Shown here: in pieces, positions 1 through 9,640 of the stretch
Position numbering within the stretch: position 1 is the stretch's first letter
How the letters are laid out: each line of letters begins with the position of its first letter
DNA from: Daejeonella oryzae DSM 19973
GTDB lineage: Bacteria; Bacteroidota; Bacteroidia; Sphingobacteriales; Sphingobacteriaceae
Assembly (NCBI RefSeq): GCF_000422945.1
Contig: NZ_AUHA01000003.1
Location: 496,001 to 560,000, forward strand
Length of the DNA stretch: 64,000 bases
Reading direction: 5' to 3'
Made by a program: the position numbers and the translations under genes
Notes under the pieces: model-generated
What the model was told of the DNA's origin: nothing
Database searches by the model: none
What the model saw: only the letters and a program-made list of their open reading frames with translations

Positions 1-2
1 TT

Positions 3-1367
3 TCAGCGGGCAGAAAAATGGAAATAATTTACGCCCTGAAATTATTAGAAAACGCCGAATATGCTCTTATTGATGAACTTCTGGAAGAACAATTATCAAA
101 TTCGTCAAATGAGGTTAAATTATATGCATTAGAAAGGCTGGATACACGGCAAACAATTAATACAACTTTTTTAAAATCACTTTTGAAAGATGAAACCATT
201 GAATTAATTAAAGAGAAGATGGTTTCAATTCTTTGTCGTTATGATTCCCAATACCTAAAAGAGCTCTCTGAAAATATCTCTGAGCAGGAAGATTCCATTA
301 AAAAAGTTGTCATTATTAGTTTGTTAAATCAACGTGAGTTTAAGTATTTGCTTACAGCCGGGAATGAAATAAACAGCCTGATTTATTCTTCTGAGAGCCG
401 CCAAAGAGAACTTGCCCTGTCCATTATATCAGAATTAAAACATTTACAATTTACAGATGTAATAGAAAATCTGATCAACGATCCGGATCAATCGGTTAAA
501 AAAAATGCGATTTTGATCGCATGCAAGCTTAATATTAGTAATTTATTACCTTACATAATAAGTCTTCTTGATAGCCCTTCGAGCAGATATTTAGCCCTAC
601 AAGGTCTGCAGCAATATGAAGATGTATTATTCAGAGATATAATTAAGCTTGATCCGGCATATATTCAAAAATATTTATCGGATTTAATAAAGGTAGCGGC
701 CAAGGTGAACGGTGCGCATTCCATTTCATTTTTAATTTCGGTATTGAATGATCCGCAAATAAGGCAGGACAAAATTATTCATGCCTTGTGGATTAAGCAA
801 TTCGAATCAAATGCCAGCAAAATAACCAATCGATTTAAAGAACTTCTTACAATTTATCTTAAGAATGCAAAGGCCAAATTAAGTAATTACTATGAAGTTC
901 CAGAACACAGTGAAGCTTTATTAATCAAAAACTCTTTGTTCAACGAAGTTAAAAATGACCTCATTACTTCATTAAAAATCTGCTTTATATTACATCAAAG
1001 AGTTGAAATAAACAGATTAATAGAATTGCTTGATATTGAAAAAAGAGACAAGATATTTAATGCGATGGAAATGTTAGAGATGGTCTTACCTAAAAAAACT
1101 GCCGGTGAAATAAATTATCTTCTTGACTTTATTCTGGATCCTGCCGGCATAAACAAAATATTTATGAAGTCAGATCTTAATGAACTCTTTAACAGAATAA
1201 TAACTAAGCCACAAATGTTTAATTCTTGGACTGAAGCTATTGCCATATATAGTTCCTGGAAAACTAATCAAACCTCTGTTCTTAAAAATATATCTGATGT
1301 TAAAATTGAAACCGGGGATTTAATTATTTCCGAAACGAGAAGCTATGTTTTATCACGACTAAAATAA
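3..1367 (+). CDS. HEAT-repeat protein, C-terminal part (gene enters from left edge)
   Basis: The reading frame is open from the window edge (codons SAGRK precede the first ATG at 18), so this is probably the C-terminal portion of a longer gene. The visible 450 residues are almost entirely alpha-helical repeats of HEAT/ARM character (for example ALSIISELKHLQF and VKKNAILIACKLN). There is no signal peptide or membrane segment in the visible part. In Bacteroidota, long proteins with an N-terminal nucleotide-transporter-like (Npt/MFS) membrane domain and C-terminal HEAT repeats commonly precede a cyclic-nucleotide-binding protein, as happens here 7 bp downstream. That the missing N-terminus is such a transporter is inference. 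The two genes probably form one operon. Alternatively it could start at 18 as a soluble HEAT scaffold. Confidence 0.75.
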   Translation, partial: SAGRKMEIIYALKLLENAEYALIDELLEEQLSNSSNEVKLYALERLDTRQTINTTFLKSLLKDETIELIKEKMVSILCRYDSQYLKELSENISEQEDSIKKVVIISLLNQREFKYLLTAGNEINSLIYSSESRQRELALSIISELKHLQFTDVIENLINDPDQSVKKNAILIACKLNISNLLPYIISLLDSPSSRYLALQGLQQYEDVLFRDIIKLDPAYIQKYLSDLIKVAAKVNGAHSISFLISVLNDPQIRQDKIIHALWIKQFESNASKITNRFKELLTIYLKNAKAKLSNYYEVPEHSEALLIKNSLFNEVKNDLITSLKICFILHQRVEINRLIELLDIEKRDKIFNAMEMLEMVLPKKTAGEINYLLDFILDPAGINKIFMKSDLNELFNRIITKPQMFNSWTEAIAIYSSWKTNQTSVLKNISDVKIETGDLIISETRSYVLSRLK

Positions 1368-1374
1368 TTATATA

Positions 1375-1824
1375 ATGCTTATTATAGAAAAAGTACTGCT
1401 GTTAAAAAATTCTGATATCTTCAAAAACTGTAAAGAAGTAGATCTGATAGAAATTGCTTCCATCAGTTTTGAAGAAAGTGTTGATCAAAAGGCGCTAATA
1501 TTTAATAAGGGCGAACAGGGGAATTGTATGTACTTCATTTATTCCGGTCAGGTAATTATACATGATAACAACCATCAGCTGGCTGTTCTTTCTGAAAATG
1601 AAATTTTTGGTGAACTTTCATTACTAGATTCAGAAACTCGGTCAGCAAGCGCCACAGCTTTATCAGATTGCATTCTTTTGAGGATAGAACAAGATCTGTT
1701 TTATGATGTGGTTGCTACGAATACAGACATTTTAAAGGGAATTATGAGAACGCTTTGCAAACGTTTAAGGGAGCAGGACAGGGTGAATGTAGAGTTTAAA
1801 ACTTTACAGGCTTCAAATTCTTAA
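1375..1824 (+). CDS. Cyclic-nucleotide-binding domain protein (no HTH)
   Basis: This 149-residue protein is a stand-alone CRP-type effector domain. The beta-roll runs from about residue 15 to 120. The phosphate-binding cassette is at residues 78-95 (FGELSLLDSETRSASATA), with the Arg89-Ser90 pair that normally contacts the cyclic phosphate. A helix resembling the CRP C-helix follows (about 120-145). There is no DNA-binding helix-turn-helix, so it is unlikely to be a transcription factor by itself. It starts 7 bp after the HEAT-repeat gene and is probably co-transcribed with it, so it may be a regulatory subunit for that protein (inference). Its stop overlaps the stop of the convergent HD gene by 4 bp. 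Confidence 0.85.
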   Translation: MLIIEKVLLLKNSDIFKNCKEVDLIEIASISFEESVDQKALIFNKGEQGNCMYFIYSGQVIIHDNNHQLAVLSENEIFGELSLLDSETRSASATALSDCILLRIEQDLFYDVVATNTDILKGIMRTLCKRLREQDRVNVEFKTLQASNS

Positions 1825-2411
1825 AGTAGCTTATTGAAATTTAGTTGCTTTTTAGGCTCTCTTAATTTTTGAGAGGAGGGAGTATGATAATTGTGATTTT
1901 GGAGAAAATATATTTGAAGTTTATTCCATTCATCATCATTATTTACAATTTTATAGCTTAGAAATTCTTTTCGGAGGGATTCTCCGATACTAAAAAAATC
2001 ATTTCTGCCTAAATAATCCAGATCGGCATCGCATATAATACGCTCTAATAAAGTTTTAGGCATTTGTGGTATTTGTGTGGCCATTATCAGATTGACTATA
2101 ATATCTTTTTGGGCTCCACTCAATTTATACTGATCTGCATCGGCGAGAAAAAGTTCGCAGCTATTTTTTTCATGCAATGCGTACGTATTCAAAAATCCTG
2201 TATCATGATATAGAGCAGCTATTTTCAATAAAAAAAGTTCCTCATCATTATCAATACCTTCTTCAGATGCTATTCTTAAAGATTGTTCAAGAACATCTAA
2301 AGTATGTTCTACACAATGATAAGTTAAGTTTGGATTTAACTTTTCGAGCATAGCCAATACATTCTGTTTTACAGGTTCAAAAGCATTCACAGATACAGAG
2401 CTTAATAACAT
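1821..2411 (-). CDS. HD-domain phosphohydrolase
   Basis: A 196-residue soluble protein with an HD metal-dependent phosphohydrolase fold. His32/His36 lie near the N-terminus, the His69-Asp70 pair is in the segment ALYHDTGF, and a later Asp is in IICDADLDYLG. Proteins of this kind hydrolyse phosphate esters or nucleotides, often second messengers, but nothing here fixes the substrate. It converges with the cNMP-binding gene, with a 4-bp overlap of the ends. A signalling link between the two (for example cyclic-nucleotide turnover) is only suggested by proximity. The first ATG was chosen; the N-terminal 10 residues are mildly hydrophobic but not a convincing signal peptide. Confidence 0.8.
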   Translation of the reverse strand: MLLSSVSVNAFEPVKQNVLAMLEKLNPNLTYHCVEHTLDVLEQSLRIASEEGIDNDEELFLLKIAALYHDTGFLNTYALHEKNSCELFLADADQYKLSGAQKDIIVNLIMATQIPQMPKTLLERIICDADLDYLGRNDFFSIGESLRKEFLSYKIVNNDDEWNKLQIYFLQNHNYHTPSSQKLREPKKQLNFNKLL

Positions 2412-2773
2412 ACAATGTTGTATTTATATAAATTTAAAATAAATTTCCAAAGAATAACTACACAACAAGTTTTACATTTTACAAGGTAATCTACGTAACA
2501 ACTTACAATAAGTTCAAAAAAATTATACAAGTAAAATGTCCTATAATTAATATTATGTTAAATAGAAGTTTTTTAGTTGTACTCTAAGACTCGAGGGCAT
2601 TAATAAATAAAATAGTTATGATATTTAATTTTAACCATTAATTGATTGATTTTGGAATAATGATTGCTTACAATAAACTACTTAAGTTTTTGATCGTTTT
2701 TCACTACGCCAAAATCTTAATCAACTAATAGTCAAATTTGGCTGCTGTAACTTCTATTAAAAATAAAGCCTAT
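2412..2773. other. AT-rich intergenic region between divergent HD and response-regulator genes
   Basis: About 360 bp without a credible gene. It must carry the promoters of the HD gene (minus) and the response regulator (plus). I see no exact TAnnTTTG box on the plus strand and no strong hairpin. A TTG codon at 2738 in frame with the response regulator is not a convincing start. Confidence 0.5.
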
Positions 2774-3142
2774 ATGTCTAAACGTGTACTGATTTGTGAT
2801 GATGATCCTGATATACTTTCTATTTGTAAATATATTTTAGAAGAATCGGGACTTGAAGTACATACCCGCATGACCTGTAATGATATTTTAGAAGTTATTG
2901 ATGAAGTTTGTCCAGATGTTATTTTGATGGATAATTGGATTCCGGATACTGGCGGTATAATAGCCACCCGAATTATTAAAAAACATCCTGTATACAGTAA
3001 GATTCCTGTAATATACTTTTCTGCAAATACTGATATTAAATTACTGGCTAAAGATGCTGGAGCTGATTCTTATCTTGCCAAGCCATTTGATATAAATCAA
3101 CTTACCACAGCTGTTTTTACAGCAAGTAATCAAAAACTATAA
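2774..3142 (+). CDS. Single-domain response regulator (CheY-like)
   Basis: A 122-residue receiver domain with no output domain. The acidic pocket is Asp9-Asp10-Asp11, the phospho-acceptor is Asp53 (ILMDNW), the switch Ser is Ser83 and the conserved Lys is Lys103 (LAKP). I chose the ATG at 2774 rather than the in-frame TTG at 2738, because the receiver fold begins immediately after it (MSKRVLICDDD). It probably works as a phosphorelay intermediate or by protein-protein contact with a kinase. The large hybrid kinase at 22-26 kb is a possible but unproven partner. It lies alone between the HD gene and ku, with 95 bp before ku. Confidence 0.9.
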   Translation: MSKRVLICDDDPDILSICKYILEESGLEVHTRMTCNDILEVIDEVCPDVILMDNWIPDTGGIIATRIIKKHPVYSKIPVIYFSANTDIKLLAKDAGADSYLAKPFDINQLTTAVFTASNQKL

Positions 3143-3237
3143 ATCTGGCATCGGCCTTAAAAACCATTTCTTTAAGATTTTGTTTTTATGATACATTATT
3201 TAAATAACGCTTTTATACAAAGCAATTAATACGTATC

Positions 3238-4011
3238 ATGAGATCTATTTGGAAAGGTTCTATTGGCTTTGGTCTGGTAAATATTCCCGTTAAGTTATAT
3301 TCTGCTGTACAAAATAGCCGACTTGATTTAGATATGCTTGACAGCAGAGATCATGCTCATATAAAATTTCAGAGAATTAACGAAAACACAAGAAAAGAAG
3401 TTCCTTTTGACAAGATTGTAAAAGGTTATCATCTTGATGATGATTATATAATTCTTGAAGATCAGGATTTTGAAGATGCCAGCCCGGAGAAAACCAAAGT
3501 TATCGAAATAGAGAATTTTGTTAATCTGGATGCTATTAATCCCATGTATTATGAGACCTCCTATTATTCAGAACCCGAAACTCAGGGAAGGAAGGCCTAT
3601 GCCCTACTCCTTCAGGCCTTAAAAAAATCTAAACAGGCTGGTGTAGCACGATTTGTTTTACGGAGTTCAGAAAATCTTTGTGTTATCCATCCTGTAGAGA
3701 ATGTCATTGTCATTACTAAAATTCGCTTTGCGCAAGAAATCCGATCATCGGAAGATATTTTGAGCCCTACGGATATAAATATCAGCAAAAAAGAACTTGA
3801 TGTTGGGCTTGCCCTTATTAAACAATATACTTCGGAATTTAAAATTGATCAGTTTAAAGATGAGTATACAGATGAACTTCTGAAGATTATTAAAGCCAAA
3901 TCTAAAGGTAAGCGCCCTACAATTAAAAAGATGAAAGTAGAGAAGCCAAAAGGTGATGATCTTTATGACCAGCTCAGGGAAAGTTTAACCAAAACCAGAA
4001 AGGGAGCTTAA
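3238..4011 (+). CDS. ku: Ku protein, non-homologous end joining
   Basis: A 257-residue bacterial Ku homodimer subunit, typical family length. It begins with the family hallmark MRSIWKGSIGFGLVNIPVKL, has the beta-barrel DNA-ring core through about residue 210, and ends in a Lys-rich C-terminal extension (KSKGKRPTIKKMKVEKPKG). In the two-component bacterial NHEJ pathway, Ku binds double-strand DNA ends and recruits LigD. No ligD gene lies in this window, which is unusual since the two are often adjacent. A bidirectional terminator follows directly, so it is probably monocistronic. Confidence 0.95.
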   Translation: MRSIWKGSIGFGLVNIPVKLYSAVQNSRLDLDMLDSRDHAHIKFQRINENTRKEVPFDKIVKGYHLDDDYIILEDQDFEDASPEKTKVIEIENFVNLDAINPMYYETSYYSEPETQGRKAYALLLQALKKSKQAGVARFVLRSSENLCVIHPVENVIVITKIRFAQEIRSSEDILSPTDINISKKELDVGLALIKQYTSEFKIDQFKDEYTDELLKIIKAKSKGKRPTIKKMKVEKPKGDDLYDQLRESLTKTRKGA

Positions 4012-4030
4012 TCAAATTTTTGCGTAACAT

Positions 4031-4065
4031 AAAAAGGCCTTATTCTATAAAGAATAAGGCCTTTT
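4031..4065. terminator. Bidirectional intrinsic terminator
   Basis: Perfect inverted repeat with arms AAAAGGCCTTATTCT (4032-4046) and its complement (4051-4065) around a 4-nt loop ATAA, giving A/T tracts on both sides. It sits between convergent ku and the TPR gene, so it can end transcripts from both. Confidence 0.9.
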
Positions 4066-4085
4066 GGCATTTGTCAACATTTAAA

Positions 4086-5264
4086 TTATTGCAACGCTGT
4101 TATTTTTTTACTGATTTCATCAACTTTAGCCTGATTCTTCTTAATTATATAATAAGTTTTAAGGTTGTCTAAAGCTATTCTTGATTTTGGATTTAAATCA
4201 GCGGCTTTCTGAAGATAAGGTAACGCATTATCAAATTCTGAATTTGCCTTCTTCATCATTGCATCATATTCTTTTTGTTTGCTTTGGGGTAATTTGTTAG
4301 CAGAATTATATAACTCAATTCCGCTGTTTAAAATCAAACCACCAAGATTTAAATTAGCATCAGCATAGTCAGGATCTATAGCTAGAGCACGCTTGTATGC
4401 GTCCATAGATTTTGCATTATCATTGGCAGCATTGTAAGCAATACCCAAATAAAACGGGAATAATTTATTTTTAGGTTCTTTTTGCTCCTGTGCAGAAATT
4501 TTGGTAATAACTTGATTCTGCTTTCCGCTAATTAAACTTAACTCAATCTCCTGAGTTGCCAAAGCTGAGTTCTGAGAATATTTTTTAGCTCCTTCAGCAG
4601 CAATTTGAATGGCTTTAGCAGTATCTCCCTGCATCGAATATAATCTTGAAAGATCAAGATAAATTTGTGGATTAGAAGAGAAATTAGTTTTTGTTAAAGC
4701 TTCATAATTTGCAATTCCAGCTTTGTAATTCTTAGCATTAATAGCAGAAAGACCAGCATAGTAAGTAATAGTTGTATCGCCTGGACGGTAATTTAAAGAA
4801 TTGCTGAAGGATTTATAGGCATCCTCAAAACGATTGCTTTGATAAGCCTTTACTCCCATATTTAACTCGTATTGAGCTAAAATAGCATTGGCAGCATCAA
4901 TTTGTACCTTGGAAGAACCAGCTTTATCTAGTTCTTTCGCTTTGTTTACAGCTGCAAGTGCCTCAGTAATAATTGGTGCAGCTGTCTCTGGAACAGTATC
5001 CAAAACTGCCATGTCTGCATAAATAAGTGCTTTATAAGCCCAAGCGGATGCATCACTCATTGTTTTCTCATGAGCAACAGCTTTATCGATAGATGCTTTA
5101 GCATTTTTTAAACTTGTAGCTCCTAAAACTGCAGATCCGGCATCTCTAAGCTGAACATATTTGTCATAATTAGTCTTAGCACTTGATAATTCACCTTTTT
5201 GAGCAAACACCATCAGACTAGAGCCGGAAAAGATGATTGCTAAAGCCAAAGATTTAATTTTCAT
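4086..5264 (-). CDS. Secreted/periplasmic TPR-repeat protein
   Basis: A 392-residue protein with an N-terminal signal peptide (hydrophobic MKIKSLALAIIFSGSSL, cleavage after VFAQ). Tandem tetratricopeptide-like helical repeats follow, such as AYQSNRFEDAYKSF, AGLSAINAKNYKAG, GIAYNAANDNAKSM and DPDYADANLNLGGL, for most of its length. TPR arrays mediate protein-protein contacts; no catalytic domain is present. It is the second gene of a two-gene unit with a paralogous TPR protein 3 bp upstream. The pair follows gyrA but is separated from it by a terminator. The substrate or partner is unknown; a scaffold role in the envelope is inference. Confidence 0.85.
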   Translation of the reverse strand: MKIKSLALAIIFSGSSLMVFAQKGELSSAKTNYDKYVQLRDAGSAVLGATSLKNAKASIDKAVAHEKTMSDASAWAYKALIYADMAVLDTVPETAAPIITEALAAVNKAKELDKAGSSKVQIDAANAILAQYELNMGVKAYQSNRFEDAYKSFSNSLNYRPGDTTITYYAGLSAINAKNYKAGIANYEALTKTNFSSNPQIYLDLSRLYSMQGDTAKAIQIAAEGAKKYSQNSALATQEIELSLISGKQNQVITKISAQEQKEPKNKLFPFYLGIAYNAANDNAKSMDAYKRALAIDPDYADANLNLGGLILNSGIELYNSANKLPQSKQKEYDAMMKKANSEFDNALPYLQKAADLNPKSRIALDNLKTYYIIKKNQAKVDEISKKITALQ

Positions 5265-5267
5265 AAT

Positions 5268-6374
5268 TTAATTTAATTTAAGTTGGTTAATCTTGTTATT
5301 GATTTTTCTTAACTGATTTTCATCAGCAGTATAATTATATAATACTGCTAATGACTGTAATGTTTTTAATTGGTTTGGATCTATTTCCATGGCAGTCAGT
5401 AAAAATTGTTTTGCCTTGAAAAGCAAATCTATCTTATTAGAATCCATAGCATAGGATGTTAAATAAAGTAAACCTAACGCATAATTGGCGTCATAATTAT
5501 TAGGCTTAATATTTAATACTTTTTCATAAAATTCTTCAGCCCGTGCAGAATTACCCAATACTTCAAACGAAAACCCTGCCAAATAATTTATATCTGTATT
5601 ATACTCATCTAACTTTAAGGCTTTTGGGATTAATTCCGATACTTTATCAAATAGTTTTTTCTCTGCAAAGTAATTCAATTCATAAAAAATCATATCCTTA
5701 TTATCCGGAAATTTCAACCGTCCTTTTTGCATGATGTTGAGTGCAAGCTGATCTTCACCGCTCAATTCATAGAGGTAGCTTAACATTAAAAAATAATCAG
5801 CATTGGGAGAATCTTTAATCAAATCTTTGTAATACTCAATTGCCTGGGTTGTATTGCCTATTCTCTGATGCAATAATGCAATATTGTGATTTATTGAATT
5901 ATTTTTCCCTGTTAATGAATCTATTTTTTTAAAAGCGGTCACCGCACCTGAATAATCATAGTATGATAAATGCTTTTTAGACTGGTATAAATATGATTTG
6001 GAAAGCCGGGATTTAATATAACTAATCTCTTCCTTAAAATCAGAACTTAGTTTATTGTCATTAAGCTTATTTAAACAATCTAAGGCCTGTATTGCAGGAT
6101 CCTGGGTGTACTCATATTTTCTATTTGAATCTAAATGAGCAAGAGTAGAATAGATAAGACCTTTGGTAAGATTGTTTTTAAATGAAAGAGAATCTTTCGG
6201 AGTTTTATAGGCCTCATCAATTTTTTTCCTTGATAATTCCAGATCTTTAATATCATGAGATCTGTTAAACCGGGCAAAGGAATTCATGGCCTCCTTAATC
6301 AAAGACTGTGCTTCAACATTCGAAGTTAAAATACTTAAGAATAGAAAAACAACTATCGATAAGACTTTATGCAT
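5268..6374 (-). CDS. TPR-repeat protein with signal sequence
   Basis: A 368-residue TPR protein. The frame extends upstream to a TTG at 6410, but that codon lies inside the gyrA terminator hairpin. The ATG at 6374 immediately precedes a good signal peptide (MHKVLSIVVFLFLSIL, cleavage near VEAQS), so that start is preferred. Repeats resembling TPRs include HNIALLHQRIGNTTQA, FSFEVLGNSARAEEFY and YALGLLYLTSYAMDS. It is followed after 3 bp by a second TPR gene, so the two are almost certainly co-transcribed and may form a complex or have arisen by duplication. No enzymatic motif is seen. Confidence 0.85.
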   Translation of the reverse strand: MHKVLSIVVFLFLSILTSNVEAQSLIKEAMNSFARFNRSHDIKDLELSRKKIDEAYKTPKDSLSFKNNLTKGLIYSTLAHLDSNRKYEYTQDPAIQALDCLNKLNDNKLSSDFKEEISYIKSRLSKSYLYQSKKHLSYYDYSGAVTAFKKIDSLTGKNNSINHNIALLHQRIGNTTQAIEYYKDLIKDSPNADYFLMLSYLYELSGEDQLALNIMQKGRLKFPDNKDMIFYELNYFAEKKLFDKVSELIPKALKLDEYNTDINYLAGFSFEVLGNSARAEEFYEKVLNIKPNNYDANYALGLLYLTSYAMDSNKIDLLFKAKQFLLTAMEIDPNQLKTLQSLAVLYNYTADENQLRKINNKINQLKLN

Positions 6375-6389
6375 TATAATTAATTGAAC

Positions 6390-6427
6390 AAAAAAACTGC
6401 CTGGATACAAATTTCTTATATCCAGGC
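6390..6427 (-). terminator. gyrA intrinsic terminator
   Basis: On the minus strand the arms GCCTGGATA and TATCCAGGC (plus-strand positions 6419-6427 and 6399-6407) flank an 11-nt loop and are followed by a T-run (complement of 6390-6396). It lies between gyrA and the TPR gene, and makes an upstream TTG start for the TPR gene implausible. Confidence 0.9.
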
Positions 6428-6455
6428 AAGTTTACTGTAATTTTAATAATACTAA

Positions 6456-9032
6456 TTATTCGTTTTCAGGTTCAGAAGATGTTGAATCATTTCCTTCATC
6501 AGAAAGTGGTGAATCGTTATCCTTCTCAGGAGTTTCAGTTCCATCATTTTCTTCCTCTTCTTCATCTTCATGCGTAACCTTTGCAACCGAAGCAATAGAA
6601 TCTTCACCTTTGAGTGTGATCAATCTAACACCCTGAGTTGCACGGCCCATTACACGAAGCCCGCTCACACCTATTCTAATTACAATACCTGATTTATTAA
6701 TAATCATCAGATCATCAGAATCGGTAACGTCTTTAATGGCAATCAATTCACCGGTTTTATCTGTGATATTAATGGTTTTAACACCTTTTCCTCCACGATT
6801 TGTAACGCGATAATCATCAATGTCGGTACGTTTTCCATATCCTTTTTCAGAAACAACTAATACGGTCGTCTCCGGATTATTGATGCTGATCATCCCTATA
6901 ACTTCGTCTTTCTCACTGGCTAAAGTAACACCGCGTACCCCGGTTGCTGTACGTCCCATAGGCCTAACAGTTGATTCGTTAAATCGTATAGCTCTGCCTG
7001 AACGAAGTGCCATTACAATTTCACTTTGACCGTTTGTCATACAAGCTTCCAGTAACTGGTCGCCTTCATTAATATTAATGGCGTTTATACCATTTGAACG
7101 CGGACGAGAATAAGCTTCTAACGAGGTTTTCTTAATTGTACCTTTCTTGGTACACATAATTATAAAGTTGTTTTCCAGGTAATCCTGATCTTTAAGATTG
7201 ACAACTTTAATGTAAGCTTTAATATTTTCCTCTTTCGGGATGTTGATCACGTTTTGGATAGCACGACCTTTACTGGTACGTGTTCCTTCCGGGATTTCAA
7301 AAACTCTTAACCAGAAACAACGTCCAGACTCGGTAAAGAACAACATGTAATTGTGATTAGACGCAATAATCATGTGTTCAATAAAATCTTTATCGCGGGA
7401 TTGTGATCCCATCGACCCTTTTCCGCCTCTGCCTTGCTTACGATATTCGGTTAATGCAGTACGTTTTATATATCCTTCGTGAGAAATTGTGATTACTACT
7501 TCTTCATCCACAATAAAATCTTCCATGCGCATGTCTTCTGCAGAATGGGTAATGGAAGTTCTGCGTTCATCACCAAACTTCGTAAGAATTTCAAGTAACT
7601 CATCCTTGATGATTTTCATCCGTAAGCTTTCATCAGCAAGAATTGATTTTAAATAATCAATTGTCTTCATCAGTTCAGCATACTCTTCTTTAATCTTATC
7701 TCTTTCCAGACCTGTTAAACGACGTAAGGTCATATCCAGAATCGCTCTGGCTTGGATATCGGATAAGCCAAAGCTTTCCATCAAACCGGTACGAGCATCT
7801 TCAGGAGTATCTGAAGCACGGATTAATTTTATTACCTCATCTAAATGATCCAGAGCAATGAGTAATCCTTCTAATATGTGAGCACGTTTTTCTGCTTCGG
7901 CCAAATCATATTTAGTACGACGAATTACCACCTCATGACGATGATCAACGAAATGACGAATCATATCCTTCAGATTCAGCATCATCGGGCGACCGTGAAC
8001 CAAAGCAATGTTATTAACGCTGAATGAAGTTTGCAGCGCAGTATATTTAAACAGATTGTTTAATACGATGGATGCATTTGAATCACGCTTAATTTCGTAA
8101 ACAATGCGCATTCCATCCCTGTCAGATTCATCTCTTATTTCTGAAATACCTTCCAGCTTTTTATCATTAACCAGGCCAGCAGTTTGCTCGATCATGTTAG
8201 CCTTGTTCACCTGGTAAGGAATTTCATTTACAATTATTCTCTCACGGTCATTACCATAACTTTCGATTTCTGCTTTGGCACGCATAACGATTCGGCCACG
8301 ACCAGTTTCAAAAGCATCCTGAACTCCTGAATAACCATAAATGATACCACCTGTCGGGAAATCTGGAGCTTTAATGTGCTGCATTAATCCCGGGATATCT
8401 ATTTCATTATCATCTATGTAAGCAACTGTTGCATTGATTACTTCTGTAAGATTATGCGGCGGCATATTCGTAGCCATACCTACTGCAATTCCGGAAGCTC
8501 CGTTAACCAGTAAGTTTGGAATACGGGTTGGAAGCACTGTTGGCTCGTGAAGTGTATCATCAAAATTAAGCTGGAAATCAACTGTCTCTTTGTTAATATC
8601 TGCTAGCATTTCCTCCGCAAATTTCTTTAAACGAGCTTCAGTATAACGCATGGCTGCCGGGCTGTCTCCATCCACAGAACCAAAGTTTCCCTGACCGTCA
8701 ACCATGGGATAACGCAAACTCCAGGGTTGGGCCATACGAACCATTGCAAAATATACAGAAGAATCACCGTGCGGGTGATACTTACCTAATACATCACCCA
8801 CAATACGGGCTGACTTTTTATGAGCTTTGGTACTTGTTACACCAAGATCAAGCATTCCATATAAAACCCTGCGATGAACTGGCTTTAATCCATCACGTAC
8901 ATCTGGTAAGGCACGCGAAACAATTACCGACATCGAATAATCGATGTATGCGGCTTTCATTTCTTCTTCTATGTTTATAGGAATTATTCGGTCGTTAGGT
9001 ATTAGATCTTCGTTTTCTATATCTTCAGCCAT
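6456..9032 (-). CDS. gyrA: DNA gyrase subunit A
   Basis: An 858-residue type IIA topoisomerase A subunit, normal length. The N-terminal winged-helix/tower region carries the catalytic Tyr130 in [10 protein letters not shown], next to the region equivalent to the E. coli quinolone-resistance determinant ([16 protein letters not shown], residues 86-101). The GyrA box of the C-terminal beta-pinwheel is QGRGGKG, close to the E. coli QRRGGKG, which argues for gyrase rather than topoisomerase IV. An acidic tail (EDEEEEEN onward) ends the protein. Residue Ser91 equals E. coli Ser83; Phe95 falls where E. coli has Asp87. With GyrB it introduces negative supercoils using ATP. It is monocistronic, with its own promoter at 9099-9106 and terminator at 6390-6427. 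Confidence 0.97.
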   Translation of the reverse strand: MAEDIENEDLIPNDRIIPINIEEEMKAAYIDYSMSVIVSRALPDVRDGLKPVHRRVLYGMLDLGVTSTKAHKKSARIVGDVLGKYHPHGDSSVYFAMVRMAQPWSLRYPMVDGQGNFGSVDGDSPAAMRYTEARLKKFAEEMLADINKETVDFQLNFDDTLHEPTVLPTRIPNLLVNGASGIAVGMATNMPPHNLTEVINATVAYIDDNEIDIPGLMQHIKAPDFPTGGIIYGYSGVQDAFETGRGRIVMRAKAEIESYGNDRERIIVNEIPYQVNKANMIEQTAGLVNDKKLEGISEIRDESDRDGMRIVYEIKRDSNASIVLNNLFKYTALQTSFSVNNIALVHGRPMMLNLKDMIRHFVDHRHEVVIRRTKYDLAEAEKRAHILEGLLIALDHLDEVIKLIRASDTPEDARTGLMESFGLSDIQARAILDMTLRRLTGLERDKIKEEYAELMKTIDYLKSILADESLRMKIIKDELLEILTKFGDERRTSITHSAEDMRMEDFIVDEEVVITISHEGYIKRTALTEYRKQGRGGKGSMGSQSRDKDFIEHMIIASNHNYMLFFTESGRCFWLRVFEIPEGTRTSKGRAIQNVINIPKEENIKAYIKVVNLKDQDYLENNFIIMCTKKGTIKKTSLEAYSRPRSNGINAININEGDQLLEACMTNGQSEIVMALRSGRAIRFNESTVRPMGRTATGVRGVTLASEKDEVIGMISINNPETTVLVVSEKGYGKRTDIDDYRVTNRGGKGVKTINITDKTGELIAIKDVTDSDDLMIINKSGIVIRIGVSGLRVMGRATQGVRLITLKGEDSIASVAKVTHEDEEEEENDGTETPEKDNDSPLSDEGNDSTSSEPENE

Positions 9033-9098
9033 TTTGTAGTTAGGTTCTGATTGAAAGTGTAAATTGCATTATGCCGCATTTGGCGAATGCGAAGTTAG

Positions 9099-9106
9099 CA
9101 AAATTA
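9099..9106 (-). promoter_or_regulatory. Candidate -7 promoter box for gyrA
   Basis: The minus strand reads TAATTTTG, an exact match to the Bacteroidetes sigma-A -7 consensus TAnnTTTG, about 67 bp upstream of the gyrA ATG. No clear TTG -33 element is visible. Confidence 0.5.
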
Positions 9107-9188
9107 GTGATTTTTGAAGCCGCTGTTGAAAAAATTAAGGTTTAGAAACAGCTATATTATTCATAATCAAGGTGGGTTTAAACCTGAA

Positions 9189-9593
9189 CTATTTTACTTT
9201 TTTCCAATACTCTTCTACATTCATCCCGTTAGGTAAAATTCCATTGATAGTTAGCTTATCTTTTTCCAGTTTATATTTATAGGAAATGGTTTTACCAATT
9301 AACTGAGAAGGCTGGCTGCTGAATTCGCTGGTAACTAAAAACTCGTTTCCTTTAATTTCATAACGACCGGTTGCATATTTTTCAGGCTCTTCTGTACCTT
9401 CTATAATATAAGCTTCATACTTACCTTCTGTGTAAGTCCTTTGCATTTTAAAATCAGCTGATGCGTTTTGTACTTTACCATCGTAAATTCCACCATCATA
9501 CTGCCAGGTTCCTTTAAGAGTATTGGATGAGCAAGCTACCTGGATCATTATAAAAATACCGAAAATGCCTTTGGTTATAACTTGAGTTTTCAT
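9189..9593 (-). CDS. Small exported protein, putative lipocalin-like
   Basis: A 134-residue protein with an N-terminal hydrophobic export segment (MKTQVITKGIFGIFIMIQVAC). The Cys after QVA could be lipidated, but the residue at -3 is Gln, which is not ideal for a lipobox. The mature part is rich in beta strands (GTWQYDGGIYDG, ATGRYEIKGNEFLV, YKYKLEKDKLTING), resembling the small lipocalin-like lipoproteins common in Bacteroidota. This resemblance is by pattern only. It lies 47 bp downstream of hemF on the same strand and might be co-transcribed. No function can be assigned. Confidence 0.65.
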   Translation of the reverse strand: MKTQVITKGIFGIFIMIQVACSSNTLKGTWQYDGGIYDGKVQNASADFKMQRTYTEGKYEAYIIEGTEEPEKYATGRYEIKGNEFLVTSEFSSQPSQLIGKTISYKYKLEKDKLTINGILPNGMNVEEYWKKVK

Positions 9594-9640
9594 TTGAAAT
9601 TAATATTGAGGTTGTTTTTTAAATTAGATATCCGGATAAT

